NCBI RefSeq assembly: GCF_006476605.1
Contig: NZ_ML636803.1
Span: forward strand, 310,001-374,000
Length of the DNA stretch: 64,000 bases
Source of the DNA: Brucella gallinifaecis
GTDB lineage: Bacteria > Pseudomonadota > Alphaproteobacteria > Rhizobiales > Rhizobiaceae
Direction: 5' to 3'
Positions within the stretch are counted from its first letter, which is position 1; the number at the start of each line of letters is the position of its first letter. This document shows, one piece after another, positions 44,567-53,308 of this stretch. The translations under genes were made by a program, and so were the position numbers. The notes beneath the pieces are model-generated. The model was given only the letters and a program-made list of their open reading frames with translations. It did no database searches and had not been told where the DNA came from.

Positions 44567-45108
44567 CGCGCCGCCGCATCCTCACGGTGACGGCGCTCGC
44601 CGTCCTCGGCATCGCCGCCGCCAGCGCCGTCGATTGGCCCGTGAAACTCATCTGGAACGCGACGGCCAGCGCACCCATCGGCTTCTACACCGTCGAGCCG
44701 GCCGACGCGCTCGACCTGCCCGAACTGGTCGCCGTCATGCCGCCCGAACCGCTCGCCACCTTCATGGCCGAGCGCGGCTATATCGCCCGCGGCGTCCCGC
44801 TGTTGAAGCGCGTCCTTGGCCTGCCGGGACAGCGGGTTTGCCGCTTGCGATCCACGATCACGGTGGACGGGATCGAGATGGGCGAGGCGCAGGGGCGTGA
44901 CAGCCTCGGCCGCGATCTGCCCTTCTGGCAGGGGTGCCGAGTGATCGGCGAAGGCCAGCTTTTCCTTATGAATTGGGAAGTCCGCGACAGCCTCGACGGC
45001 CGTTATTTCGGACTCACCACCGCAGCTTCCGTCATCGGCCGAGCGGTCCCGCTCTGGACCGATGAGGAAGGCGTCGGCCGCTACGAGTGGCGCGCGCCGA
45101 CGCACTGA
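44563..45108 (+). CDS. traF: TraF-type S26 signal peptidase for conjugal pilin maturation
   Basis: The 181-residue membrane protease has an N-terminal transmembrane segment (LTVTALAVLGIAAASAV), the catalytic Ser in ATASAPIGFYTV, the catalytic Lys in LLKRVLGLPGQ, and the C-terminal GRYFGL motif. TraF processes the TrbC pilin, in RP4 by cyclisation. Start codon ATG 44563 overlaps the DUF2840 stop. Confidence 0.9.
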   Translation: MTRRRILTVTALAVLGIAAASAVDWPVKLIWNATASAPIGFYTVEPADALDLPELVAVMPPEPLATFMAERGYIARGVPLLKRVLGLPGQRVCRLRSTITVDGIEMGEAQGRDSLGRDLPFWQGCRVIGEGQLFLMNWEVRDSLDGRYFGLTTAASVIGRAVPLWTDEEGVGRYEWRAPTH

Positions 45109-45142
45109 AATCATCCCCCGAAACCAACCACAGGAGATTTCC

Positions 45143-45478
45143 ATGCCCCAGATTGGTCAATTCACGCGCGAGGAATCCGGCTTTGTCGGCCGTATCCATA
45201 CGCTGACCCTGCTGCGCGACCTCACCATCGTCCCGACCGAAAGTTCGGATGCGGAGAACGCGCCGGACTACCGCGTTCACCACGGCGCAGAGGATGGACC
45301 GGAGGTCGGTGCGGCATGGAAACGCACCGGAGAAAAGGCGGGCGAATATCTTTCCGTCCTGCTGGACGACCCGGCCTTGCCGCAGCCGATCCGCGCCAAC
45401 CTGTTCCAAGATGACGACACTGGAACGTCATGGTCGTTGCACTGGAACCGCCCCAAACCGCGCGACGAGCGGGACTAA
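45143..45478 (+). CDS. DUF736 protein
   Basis: The 111-residue product MPQIGQFTREESGFVGRI...TLTLLRDLTIVP..., with DYRVHHG...GAAWKRTGEKAGEYLSVLLDDP, is DUF736, an abundant small protein of alphaproteobacterial plasmids and ICEs without established function. AGGAG lies 7 nt before the ATG. It sits between traF and the lytic transglycosylase. Confidence 0.92.
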   Translation: MPQIGQFTREESGFVGRIHTLTLLRDLTIVPTESSDAENAPDYRVHHGAEDGPEVGAAWKRTGEKAGEYLSVLLDDPALPQPIRANLFQDDDTGTSWSLHWNRPKPRDERD

Positions 45479-45482
45479 GGCC

Positions 45483-46343
45483 ATGCGATCCAAACCCCCT
45501 ATCCCTTTGTTCGCGGAAAAGCCGTCTCATCCCTTCGTCCCGCTTGGCCACCGGACGGCCGGCGCGCACAGCGAAGGTCAGGGGCGGCCATCGGCCGGCG
45601 CTTGCGCCTTGCCCTTGACCGCAGCGCGCACGCTGGCAGGCTGGTGTCGAAGCGGAGACAGGACTGCATGGCATTATGCCGTCCTGATATTGGTCGGCGC
45701 GCTTTCCGTCTGCGCCGGATCGGGCGTCGCGGTCGCGCAATCCGCGCCCGTCGAGCGCCCGGCCGCCGCCCACCCCTATGCGGCTCACATCGCCGAGGCG
45801 TCGCAGCGGTTCGGCGTCCCCGAGCATTGGATTGTCGCGGTGCTGCGCGCTGAAAGCGCGGGCGACGTGCGCGCGGTCTCAACGGCCGGCGCGATGGGAT
45901 TGATGCAGGTGATGCCCGACACATGGGCGGGCCTGCGCGTCCGCTACGGCCTCGGCCGCGATCCCTACGACCCGCGCGACAACATCCTCGCAGGCACGGC
46001 CTACCTGCGCGAAATGTTCGACCGCTACGGCAATGTCGCGGCGATGCTGGCGGCCTACAATGCCGGTCCCGGCCGCTATGACGAACACCTTGCGACCGGC
46101 CGCAACCTGCCGGCCGAAACGCGGGCCTATGTCGCCGCGCTCGCGCCGATCCTCGGCGGCGCGGCTGCAATCGAAGCGCCGTCATCGGCACCGCCACCGC
46201 CGCCCGATTGGCGCGAGGCACCGCTGTTCGTCATGCGTCCGGGCGACGGCCGCGCGACCGTTCCGGCGCGCGATCCCATCAATGCAGAGTCACGGGGCGA
46301 CAGCATTTTCGTCGCCGACGCGAGCGGTTCGGGAGCGCCATGA
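45483..46343 (+). CDS. Conjugation-associated lytic transglycosylase (SLT domain, VirB1-like)
   Basis: The 286-residue protein has a long N-terminal region with a hydrophobic export segment (YAVLILVGALSVCAGSGVAVAQ) and an SLT domain: IVAVLRAESAGDVRAVS (catalytic Glu), GAMGLMQVMPDTW, and AAYNAGPGRYDEHL. It opens peptidoglycan for type IV secretion assembly. It starts 4 bp after DUF736. The C-terminal 80 residues are Pro/Ala-rich. Confidence 0.9.
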   Translation: MRSKPPIPLFAEKPSHPFVPLGHRTAGAHSEGQGRPSAGACALPLTAARTLAGWCRSGDRTAWHYAVLILVGALSVCAGSGVAVAQSAPVERPAAAHPYAAHIAEASQRFGVPEHWIVAVLRAESAGDVRAVSTAGAMGLMQVMPDTWAGLRVRYGLGRDPYDPRDNILAGTAYLREMFDRYGNVAAMLAAYNAGPGRYDEHLATGRNLPAETRAYVAALAPILGGAAAIEAPSSAPPPPPDWREAPLFVMRPGDGRATVPARDPINAESRGDSIFVADASGSGAP

Positions 46344-46656
46344 GGGTGGCGTTCCCGCGCTCGGCGGCGCTCATTTCGGTGTCCGGTCTGGCAGGTTTTT
46401 GCCCGGCTGGATTCCCGGCAGGAAGGGCACAGAAGGCAGAAAGGGCGGAGGGCAAGATTAAAGAAGACGGCACCATATCGGGCCGCTTCTGGAAATTATT
46501 GTTGTCTGCACACTGGTTAGGTGTCCGGTTCCGGCACCATGGTTTTAAGGGGTCGCGTGCCGCGATTTCGCGCAAAGCCCTGGCTTTGCAGGGTTTCGAG
46601 CGGCACCATAGGCCTATATCGGCCTGTTTTCGGCGGTTTTGGCTGGAGTCGCGCGC
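46344..46656. other. Spacer before the relaxase gene with palindromes: oriT candidate
   Basis: This stretch has lower GC than its neighbours and holds two palindromes: CAAAGCC-ct-GGCTTTG at 46573-46588 and ATAGGCCTAT at 46608-46617. The location directly upstream of the relaxase gene is where nic sites commonly lie. A frame of 107 codons starting at 46340 overlaps it, but its composition does not look coding. Confidence 0.45.
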
Positions 46657-48711
46657 TTGAGCGCCGACGACGAAAACCGCTTCCGCCCGAAGCCCGGCCG
46701 CATCCGATCCGACGCGCCGAAGGCCGGGAAACCCAAGAGCTTTTTCACGCAGGTCAGGAAGATCACCCGGCAGCATCAGGCAGCCACCTCCCGCGCTCCT
46801 TCCATGCCGTCATCTGCCTGCCCGTCATCGCCGGGGCGGTCCCGCGCCGTGGTCGCCAGCGGCAAGGGCTTGAAGCGCGGCCGTGGCGCGAGCTTCGTGC
46901 GCACCCGGAACATCTCCGGCCAATGGCATCATCGCCAGCCCGGCAGCCGCCGCGTGATCGTCAAGCAGCGCAGCGTCCGGGCCGCGTGGAAGGGCGGCCG
47001 CGCCCGCGCGCATTTGCGCTATGTCCAGCGCGACGGCACGTCACGCGACGGCGAGCGCGGCCGGCTCTATTCGGCGACCGAGGACCGCGCCGATGGTGAC
47101 GCCTTCCTTGATCGCGGCAAGGACGACCGCCATCAATTCAGGTTCATCGTCTCGCCCGAGGACGGCGCGGAACTGTCGGACCTCACAGCCTACACCCGCG
47201 ATTTCATGCAACAGGTGGAAGCCGACCTCGGCACGAAACTCGATTGGGTTGCCGTCAATCACTACAACACCGGCCATCCCCATGTGCATATCGTCGTCAA
47301 CGGCCGCGACGATGCCGGCGGGGATCTGGTCATCAACGGCGACTATCTTTCGGCCGGCCTGCGCGAGCGCGCCAGCGAGCTTGCCAGTCTGGAACTCGGC
47401 CCCGTCACCGAGATCGAGCAGACCCGCAAGCTGTCGGCCGAAATCGACCAGGACCGTTTCACCCGGATCGACCGCGCCATGGTCGAGGAAGCCGATGCTC
47501 GTTTCCTCGACCTGCGCCATGAACCGGCAGAGCCGAGGCGGCAGTTCGAGCGGACGCTGCGTTTGCGCCGTCTCGGCAAACTGGAGAAGATGGGGCTGGC
47601 GACCGAACACGCGCCTGCCGTTTGGGAATTGAGCAAGGACATGGAGCCGGCCCTGCGCGAGTTGGGCGAGCGCTGCGACATTATCCGCACCATGCAGAAG
47701 GCGCTCGGCCCGCAGGGCGGCGAACGCGATCCCATGAGCTTCCAAATCCATGACGGAGCACCCGAGACACACATCGTCGGCCGCGTCGTGGACAAGCACC
47801 TGTCCGACGAGCTGGGCGAGAACCTGACAATCGTGGTGGACGGGATCGACGGGCGGACGCACCACATCGCGGGCATCGCGCCCGAGCGGCTGGAGGATGC
47901 CCGCATCGGCAGCGTCATCCAGATCGGCCCGGCCGAGGCGACGGCCCGGCCGTCCGACCGCACCATTACGGCCATCGCCGAGGACGGCATCTACCGGCCA
48001 AGCCGCCATCTGGAGCAGGCGAAATTCGAGGGCCGCGTTCCGGGCGGCGACCATGAGGGCTATGTCGATGCCCATGTCCGCCGACTGGAGGCGCTGCGCC
48101 GCGCCGGGATCGTCGAGCGCATCGACGCCGACCAATGGCGCATCCCCGATGATCTGGTCAGCCGTGCCGCCGTCTATGACGCCGGCCGTGACCGGCAGGC
48201 CAGCGTTCGCGTCCTTTCCCCGGTCGGTCTGGAAAAGCAGATCGGTTCGGATGGCGCGACCTGGCTGGACCGGCGGCTGATCTATGGCGAGACGGCCGAC
48301 CTTGCGCCGGCCGGCTTCGGCCAGCAGGTGCGCGAGGCGATGGACCAGCGCCGCGAGCATCATATCGAACAGGGCGACGCCACCCGAGCGCGGAACGGTC
48401 GCATATTCTACCGGCGCAGCCTTCTCGCCACCCTGCGCGAGCGCGAGGTTGCCCGCGTCGGTTCGGAGATGGCCGAGAGCAAGGGGCTGCCGTTCCGCGC
48501 CGCCACGGACGGGGAGAACGTCAGCGGCAAGTTCACTGGCACAGTGCAGCTATCGAGCGGCAAGTTCGCCGTGGTCGAACAGTCCCATGAATTTACCCTT
48601 GTCCCGTGGAGGCCGGTCATAGACCGCCACCTCGGCCGCGAGGTCATGGGCGTCGTGCAGGGTGGATCGGTGTCGTGGCAGTTGGGAAGGCAGCGGGGGC
48701 TTGAACTCTGA
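46657..48711 (+). CDS. Relaxase of the VirD2-like / DUF3363 family
   Basis: The 684-residue protein has the relaxase metal motif HPHVHIVVNGRDDAGGDLVINGDYLS (three-His pattern near residue 205) followed by LRERASELASLELG, and a long C-terminal DUF3363 region (ETHIVGRVVDKHL...GYVDAHVRRLEALRRAGIV...AVYDAGRDRQASVRVLSP). It would nick oriT and pilot the strand through TraG. The start is a TTG at 46657 with GGAG 8 bases upstream; a TTG at 46639 is also open. In related elements traG usually follows directly; here the floR cargo separates them. Confidence 0.88.
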   Translation: MSADDENRFRPKPGRIRSDAPKAGKPKSFFTQVRKITRQHQAATSRAPSMPSSACPSSPGRSRAVVASGKGLKRGRGASFVRTRNISGQWHHRQPGSRRVIVKQRSVRAAWKGGRARAHLRYVQRDGTSRDGERGRLYSATEDRADGDAFLDRGKDDRHQFRFIVSPEDGAELSDLTAYTRDFMQQVEADLGTKLDWVAVNHYNTGHPHVHIVVNGRDDAGGDLVINGDYLSAGLRERASELASLELGPVTEIEQTRKLSAEIDQDRFTRIDRAMVEEADARFLDLRHEPAEPRRQFERTLRLRRLGKLEKMGLATEHAPAVWELSKDMEPALRELGERCDIIRTMQKALGPQGGERDPMSFQIHDGAPETHIVGRVVDKHLSDELGENLTIVVDGIDGRTHHIAGIAPERLEDARIGSVIQIGPAEATARPSDRTITAIAEDGIYRPSRHLEQAKFEGRVPGGDHEGYVDAHVRRLEALRRAGIVERIDADQWRIPDDLVSRAAVYDAGRDRQASVRVLSPVGLEKQIGSDGATWLDRRLIYGETADLAPAGFGQQVREAMDQRREHHIEQGDATRARNGRIFYRRSLLATLREREVARVGSEMAESKGLPFRAATDGENVSGKFTGTVQLSSGKFAVVEQSHEFTLVPWRPVIDRHLGREVMGVVQGGSVSWQLGRQRGLEL

Positions 48712-48727
48712 TGGTTGCTATTGCGCA

Positions 48728-48756
48728 TTGCGAAGCAAGCGGCGATTTCATATAAG
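48728..48756 (+). promoter_or_regulatory. Probable floR promoter
   Basis: TTGCGA at 48728-48733 and TATAAG at 48751-48756 are separated by exactly 17 bp. The start of transcription would fall near 48763, about 30 bp before the leader ATG. It lies 16 bp after the relaxase stop, so the cargo brought its own promoter. Confidence 0.65.
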
Positions 48757-48791
48757 GACAGTATCCATTCTTCAATTTTTGGAACATCAGC

Positions 48792-48821
48792 ATGGGAAGC
48801 TCCAAGTCCGCAGACAAGTAA
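48792..48821 (+). CDS. Nine-codon leader peptide MGSSKSADK (attenuator)
   Basis: ATG-GGA-AGC-TCC-AAG-TCC-GCA-GAC-AAG-TAA encodes MGSSKSADK. The established cmlA leader, which stalls ribosomes in the presence of chloramphenicol, is as I recall MSTSKNADK: same length and same S-K-x-A-D-K ending. The stop is followed without a gap by a hairpin. I infer the same translational attenuation controls the downstream phenicol exporter. Confidence 0.75.
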   Translation: MGSSKSADK

Positions 48822-48850
48822 GCCGCAACAACCTGAATTGTTGTTGCGGC
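48822..48850 (+). promoter_or_regulatory. Attenuator hairpin between leader and floR
   Basis: GCCGCAACAAC (48822-48832) pairs perfectly with GTTGTTGCGGC (48840-48850) around a 7-nt loop. A ribosome stalled in the leader would cover the 5' strand and open the stem. The exporter ATG lies 81 bp downstream, so a second alternative pairing that masks its ribosome-binding site should exist; I did not identify it with confidence. Confidence 0.7.
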
Positions 48851-48931
48851 GCTCTGTAAGACCCAATCCCTAGTCTGATTGCTGACGAGCAGACGCCGCC
48901 CGGTATTTTCTATTCGAGCGGTTGATTCGTC

Positions 48932-50146
48932 ATGACCAATACACGCCCCGCGTGGGCCTACACCCTGCCGGCAGCTTTGCTGCTTATGGCGCCCTTCGAC
49001 ATCCTCGCTTCGCTGGCGATGGATATTTATCTTCCAGTCGTTCCAGCGATGCCAGGCATCCTGAATACGACTCCATCCATAATCCAACTCACGCTGAGCC
49101 TCTACATGGTGATGCTCGGTGTGGGCCAAGTAGTATTTGGCCCGCTTTCGGATCGCATAGGTCGACGGCCTGTGCTTCTGGCCGGAGCCATGCTTTTCAT
49201 CGTCGCGTCGTTCGGTGCCTCATGGTCCTCCACGGCTACAGCGTTCATTGCTTTCCGTGTGGTGCAAGCCATCGGCGCATCCGCAATGCTCGTCGCGATG
49301 TTTGCAACGGTTCGCGACGTATATGCCAAGAGGCCCGAAGGGGTAGTCATCTATGGCCTCCTAAGTTCGATGCTGGCGTTTGTTCCGGCACTCGGCCCTA
49401 TCGCTGGCGCTCTGATTGGAGAGTTTTTCGGCTGGCGCGCAATCTTCGCCACGCTTGCTGTGCTTGCGTTGATTGCCACCGCGCACGCCGGATTCAGATG
49501 GCACGAAACCCGCCCGTTGGATGAAGCAAGGACACGCCGATCCGCTTTCCCGATTTTCGCGAATCCAGCGTTCTGGGTTTACACGATCGGCTTTAGCGCC
49601 GGCATGGGCACGTTCTTTGTCTTCTTCTCGACAGCGCCCCGCGTGCTCATCGGCCAAGCCGACTATTCCGAAATTGGTTTCAGTTTGGCTTTCGCCACTG
49701 TCGCACTCGCTATGATCGTAACAACTCGTTTCGCGAAGTCCTTTGTCGCCAGATGGGGCATCGTGGGTTGCGTAGCGCGTGGAATGGCGTTGCTCGTTTT
49801 CGGGGCGGTCCTGCTGGGGGTCGGCGAACTCTTCGGTTCGCCGTCATTCCTCACCTTCATCGTGCCGATGTGGGTCATAGCGGTCGGCATTGTCCTTACG
49901 GTGTCGGTTACCGCCAACGGCGCGCTTGCACAATTCGACGACATTGCTGGATCGGCAGTCGCGTTCTACTTCTGCATCCAGAGCCTGATCGTCAGCATAG
50001 TCGGCACACTGGCGGTAACGCTGCTAAACGGCGACACGGCATGGCCCGTGATCTGTTACGCGATGATGATGGCGGTGCTGGTATCCACAGGTCTAGTGCT
50101 GCTTCGATCCCATGACGTTCCTGCCGAAAGATCGCCAGTCGTCTGA
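48932..50146 (+). CDS. floR: FloR-type chloramphenicol/florfenicol MFS exporter (variant)
   Basis: The 404-residue protein is a 12-helix major-facilitator drug:H+ antiporter. MTNTRPAWAYTLPAALLLM, DILASLAMDIYLPVVPAMPG, GPLSDRIGRRPVLLAG and the C-terminal FYFCIQSLIVSIVGTLAV are the FloR/CmlA sequence that I recall, closer to FloR than to CmlA. It differs from common FloR at scattered positions (for example NTTPSIIQL and MLFIVASFGASWS), so it is a variant. It confers phenicol efflux by family. It lies in the same direction as the tra genes, between relaxase and traG, with its own promoter and leader. Confidence 0.93.
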   Translation: MTNTRPAWAYTLPAALLLMAPFDILASLAMDIYLPVVPAMPGILNTTPSIIQLTLSLYMVMLGVGQVVFGPLSDRIGRRPVLLAGAMLFIVASFGASWSSTATAFIAFRVVQAIGASAMLVAMFATVRDVYAKRPEGVVIYGLLSSMLAFVPALGPIAGALIGEFFGWRAIFATLAVLALIATAHAGFRWHETRPLDEARTRRSAFPIFANPAFWVYTIGFSAGMGTFFVFFSTAPRVLIGQADYSEIGFSLAFATVALAMIVTTRFAKSFVARWGIVGCVARGMALLVFGAVLLGVGELFGSPSFLTFIVPMWVIAVGIVLTVSVTANGALAQFDDIAGSAVAFYFCIQSLIVSIVGTLAVTLLNGDTAWPVICYAMMMAVLVSTGLVLLRSHDVPAERSPVV

Positions 50147-50174
50147 CCGGCGATTGGCAGGACGGCTGGCACCC

Positions 50175-51125
50175 ATGCGGCGCACCCGCCATCGCAGCCT
50201 CGTGAATGGCGGTATCTTGTCCGGCAGGATACCGCTCATTTCGCTTGTCCAGTTCATTGCCGTTGCCGAGCATCTTAACTTCCGACATGCGGCCAACGCG
50301 CTTGGCGTTAGCCAGTCGAGTGTCAGCGCGCGCGTCAAGGCGCTGGAAGAAAATCTCGGCGTCCTGCTGTTCGAGCGTCATGCGCGGGGCGTTCGGCTAA
50401 CAGACGCAGGCAGACATTTCATGGAGCGGGTCGCTGCGGGAGTCGATCAACTTGACCACGCGGTGAAGACCGCAGGAATGGCTGCGTCGGGAGAATGGGG
50501 CCGTGTGCGTATCGGCATCCATGCCCTGATACCGGGCAGCTTCCTCGACAAGCTTATCTCGCAATATCGCGGAGATCATCCCGGCATCCATATCGAAATC
50601 ACCGAAGGCACTGCCCGAGATGCGGTGATGCAGCTTCGCGCCGACCGACTGGACGTGGCGTTCGTCGCCGGGAAGCTCGAATTGCCTGACTGCCACACCC
50701 GCCCAGTCTGGACCGAACCGCTGGTTGCCGTGCTGCCGGATGGGCATCGGCTTGCCGGACAATCGGCAATCACTTGGGCCGATCTGGCAGGCGAGACGTT
50801 CCTTGTCCGTCATGGCGGCACTGGCCCGCAGGTTCATAGCCACATCGTCCTGCGCCATGCCGGACGCTGGCCTGCGCCGTCGATCCTGCGCTTCGACGTG
50901 GGGCGCGGTGCGCTGCTGTCCATGGTTGGACAGGGCTTCGGCATCACCATCGTCGGGGCTGCTACGGCGCTGCTGCCGACGACCAGCATAACTTTCTTGC
51001 CCATCGCCGACGAGCCGGAGCCGGTCCCATTCACCGCCGTCTGGTCGCCGTCCAGCCGCAGCGCGGCGCTCCGCAACCTGCTCACGCTCGCCAGAGACAT
51101 GGGCCGGATCGTCCGCACGGACTGA
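50175..51125 (+). CDS. LysR-type regulator linked to floR
   Basis: The 316-residue protein has the N-terminal LysR helix-turn-helix (PLISLVQFIAVAEHLNFRHAANALGVSQSSVSARVKALEENLGVLLFERH) and a C-terminal substrate-binding domain. A LysR-like gene behind floR is a known feature of the floR cassette. It starts 29 bp after the floR stop and appears full-length. The remaining 184 bp before traG hold no gene. Confidence 0.92.
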   Translation: MRRTRHRSLVNGGILSGRIPLISLVQFIAVAEHLNFRHAANALGVSQSSVSARVKALEENLGVLLFERHARGVRLTDAGRHFMERVAAGVDQLDHAVKTAGMAASGEWGRVRIGIHALIPGSFLDKLISQYRGDHPGIHIEITEGTARDAVMQLRADRLDVAFVAGKLELPDCHTRPVWTEPLVAVLPDGHRLAGQSAITWADLAGETFLVRHGGTGPQVHSHIVLRHAGRWPAPSILRFDVGRGALLSMVGQGFGITIVGAATALLPTTSITFLPIADEPEPVPFTAVWSPSSRSAALRNLLTLARDMGRIVRTD

Positions 51126-51309
51126 CTTTCAGCCGCGATTCGTTTCCGCCAGCCGACACAGGCACCAGCATCGGCGACGGTCCCAAGGCAACCGTCCTAT
51201 TTGCCGCCGATAGTATCCGACTGCCCTCCGGCATCCTCTTTCGTGTTGCCCATCCTGATTTTGCCTACTCTCTGATCGGCTCCGTCTCTTCTGCCGACTG
51301 GAGCCTGCA

Positions 51310-53298
51310 TTGCGCGGAGGCCGAATCCTTTGGGGTCAGATCGCTGTCGTCTTCACCATCGTTCTGGTGATGACGTGGGCGGCGACCCAATGGGTTGCTT
51401 TCCGCCTCGGCTTTCAGCCCCAACTTGGTGCGCCGTGGTTCGAGCTGGCGGGCCTGCCGGTCTATTACCCGCCCGCCTTCTTCTGGTGGTGGTTTTCGTT
51501 CGACGCCTATGCGCCCGCGATCTTCGTCGAGGGTGGCATCATCGCGGTATCGGGGGGTTTCCTCGCCATCGCCGCAGCCATCTTCATGTCGATCATCCGG
51601 GCGCGGGAAGCGCGCAACGTTGCCACCTACGGATCGGCGCGATGGGCGGAGGATCGGGAAATCCGTGCGGCTGGATTGCTCGGCCTCGATGGCGTGGTCC
51701 TTGGCCGATACGACCGAGACTATCTGCGCCATGACGGTCCCGAGCATGTCCTTTGCTTCGCGCCGACCAGAAGCGGCAAGGGCGTCGGGCTGGTGGTGCC
51801 GACGCTGCTGACATGGCCGGCATCCGCCATCGTCCACGACATAAAAGGGGAAAACTGGACGCTGACAGCGGGCTTTCGCGCGAGGCATGGCCGCGTCCTG
51901 CTGTTCGATCCAACCAATGCCGGATCGTCCGCCTACAACCCGTTGCTGGAGGTGCGGCAGGGCGAGTGGGAGGTCAGGGACGTGCAGAACATCGCGGATA
52001 TTCTGGTCGATCCCGAAGGCAGCCTCGACAAGCGCAATCATTGGGAAAAGACCAGCCATAGCCTGCTTGTCGGCGCGATCCTGCATGTCCTTTATGCGGA
52101 GAACGACAAAACGCTGGCAGGCGTCGCCAACTTCCTGTCCGATCCACGCCGCCCGGTCGAGGCGACCTTGCGCGCCATGATGGACACGCCGCATCTCGGG
52201 GAGGCTGGCGTTCATCCCGTCATCGCGTCATCGGCCCGCGAACTGCTGAACAAGAGCGAGAACGAGCGCAGCGGCGTCCTTTCCACCGCCATGTCCTTTC
52301 TCGGCCTCTACCGCGATCCCGTGGTGGCGCGGGTGACGGCGCGCTGCGACTGGCGCATTGCCGATCTGGTCGGCAGCCGCCAGCCCGTCACGCTGTATCT
52401 GGTCGTGCCGCCATCCGACATAAACCGCACCAAGCCGCTCATCCGCCTGATCCTCAACCAGATCGGCAGGCGGTTGACCGAGGAACTGACCACCTCGGGC
52501 AACCGCCATCGCTTGCTGTTGATGCTCGACGAGTTTCCGGCGCTCGGCCGGCTCGACTTCTTTGAATCGGCGCTCGCCTTCATGGCGGGTTATGGAATCA
52601 AAGGCTTCCTGATCGCGCAGAGCCTCAACCAGATCGAACGCGCCTATGGGCCGAACAACGCGATCCTCGATAACTGCCATGTCCGCGTCAGCTTTGCCAC
52701 GAATGACGAAAGGACCGCCAAAAGGGTGAGCGACGCGCTCGGCACCGCGACCGAGCTGCGCGATTCCACCAACTATGCCGGGCACAGATTGGCCCCGTGG
52801 CTCGGGCATCTCATGGTGTCGCGGCAGGAGACGGCCCGGCCGCTGCTCACGCCGGGCGAGATCATGCAGCTTCCGCCAACGGACGAAATCGTGATGGTTG
52901 CGGGCACGCCGCCGATCCGCGCGACCAAGGCCCGCTATTTCGAGGATACGCGGTTTCAGGAACGCATCCTGACCCCGCCCGATCTGGTCGCCGCTCCGCT
53001 GGCGCCCAGCCCATCCGCCGATGATTGGTCCGGCCGCGTGGTCGCGGCGGAAAGCCGTTCCGCGACCGATGCCGCAGACGGGGCCGAGGGCGATCCGGCC
53101 AATGCCGGCATCCGCCGCGAGCCGGAATTGCCCGAGCATGAGGAAGTCGTCGCCCCGCCGTCGTCGCCCGAACAGGAGTTCGAGTTTCTGGACGACGAGC
53201 CGGACGTTGATGCGGCCAAGGTCCGCGCCATGCGTCAGCGCATGAGGATGGTAGCGCGGCAGGTCGCCATGAACCCCGATGATGGAATCGACCTTTGA
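51310..53298 (+). CDS. traG: TraG/VirD4 type IV coupling protein
   Basis: The 662-residue inner-membrane ATPase recruits the relaxosome to the secretion channel. It has N-terminal transmembrane segments (IAVVFTIVLVMTWAATQWVAF; IFVEGGIIAVSGGFLAIAAAIFMS), Walker A PTRSGKGVGLVVP near 155, Walker B LLLMLDEFPALGRL near 400 and an acidic C-terminal tail. It starts at TTG 51310 with GGAG upstream. It is separated from its usual relaxase neighbour by the floR-lysR insertion. Confidence 0.94.
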   Translation: MRGGRILWGQIAVVFTIVLVMTWAATQWVAFRLGFQPQLGAPWFELAGLPVYYPPAFFWWWFSFDAYAPAIFVEGGIIAVSGGFLAIAAAIFMSIIRAREARNVATYGSARWAEDREIRAAGLLGLDGVVLGRYDRDYLRHDGPEHVLCFAPTRSGKGVGLVVPTLLTWPASAIVHDIKGENWTLTAGFRARHGRVLLFDPTNAGSSAYNPLLEVRQGEWEVRDVQNIADILVDPEGSLDKRNHWEKTSHSLLVGAILHVLYAENDKTLAGVANFLSDPRRPVEATLRAMMDTPHLGEAGVHPVIASSARELLNKSENERSGVLSTAMSFLGLYRDPVVARVTARCDWRIADLVGSRQPVTLYLVVPPSDINRTKPLIRLILNQIGRRLTEELTTSGNRHRLLLMLDEFPALGRLDFFESALAFMAGYGIKGFLIAQSLNQIERAYGPNNAILDNCHVRVSFATNDERTAKRVSDALGTATELRDSTNYAGHRLAPWLGHLMVSRQETARPLLTPGEIMQLPPTDEIVMVAGTPPIRATKARYFEDTRFQERILTPPDLVAAPLAPSPSADDWSGRVVAAESRSATDAADGAEGDPANAGIRREPELPEHEEVVAPPSSPEQEFEFLDDEPDVDAAKVRAMRQRMRMVARQVAMNPDDGIDL

Positions 53299-53308
53299 GG
53301 ACACGCCC

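Noticed and set aside
46340..46660. A 107-codon + frame overlapping the transglycosylase stop (ATGA)
   Set aside because: It lies in the probable oriT spacer, its composition is not coding-like and no family is recognised. It could still be a small gene.
47041..48363. A 440-codon minus-strand frame
   Set aside because: It is antisense to the relaxase gene and is explained by high GC content.
48712..51309. ISCR2 or another insertion sequence as carrier of floR
   Set aside because: No transposase frame or terminal inverted repeats were found at the cargo edges.
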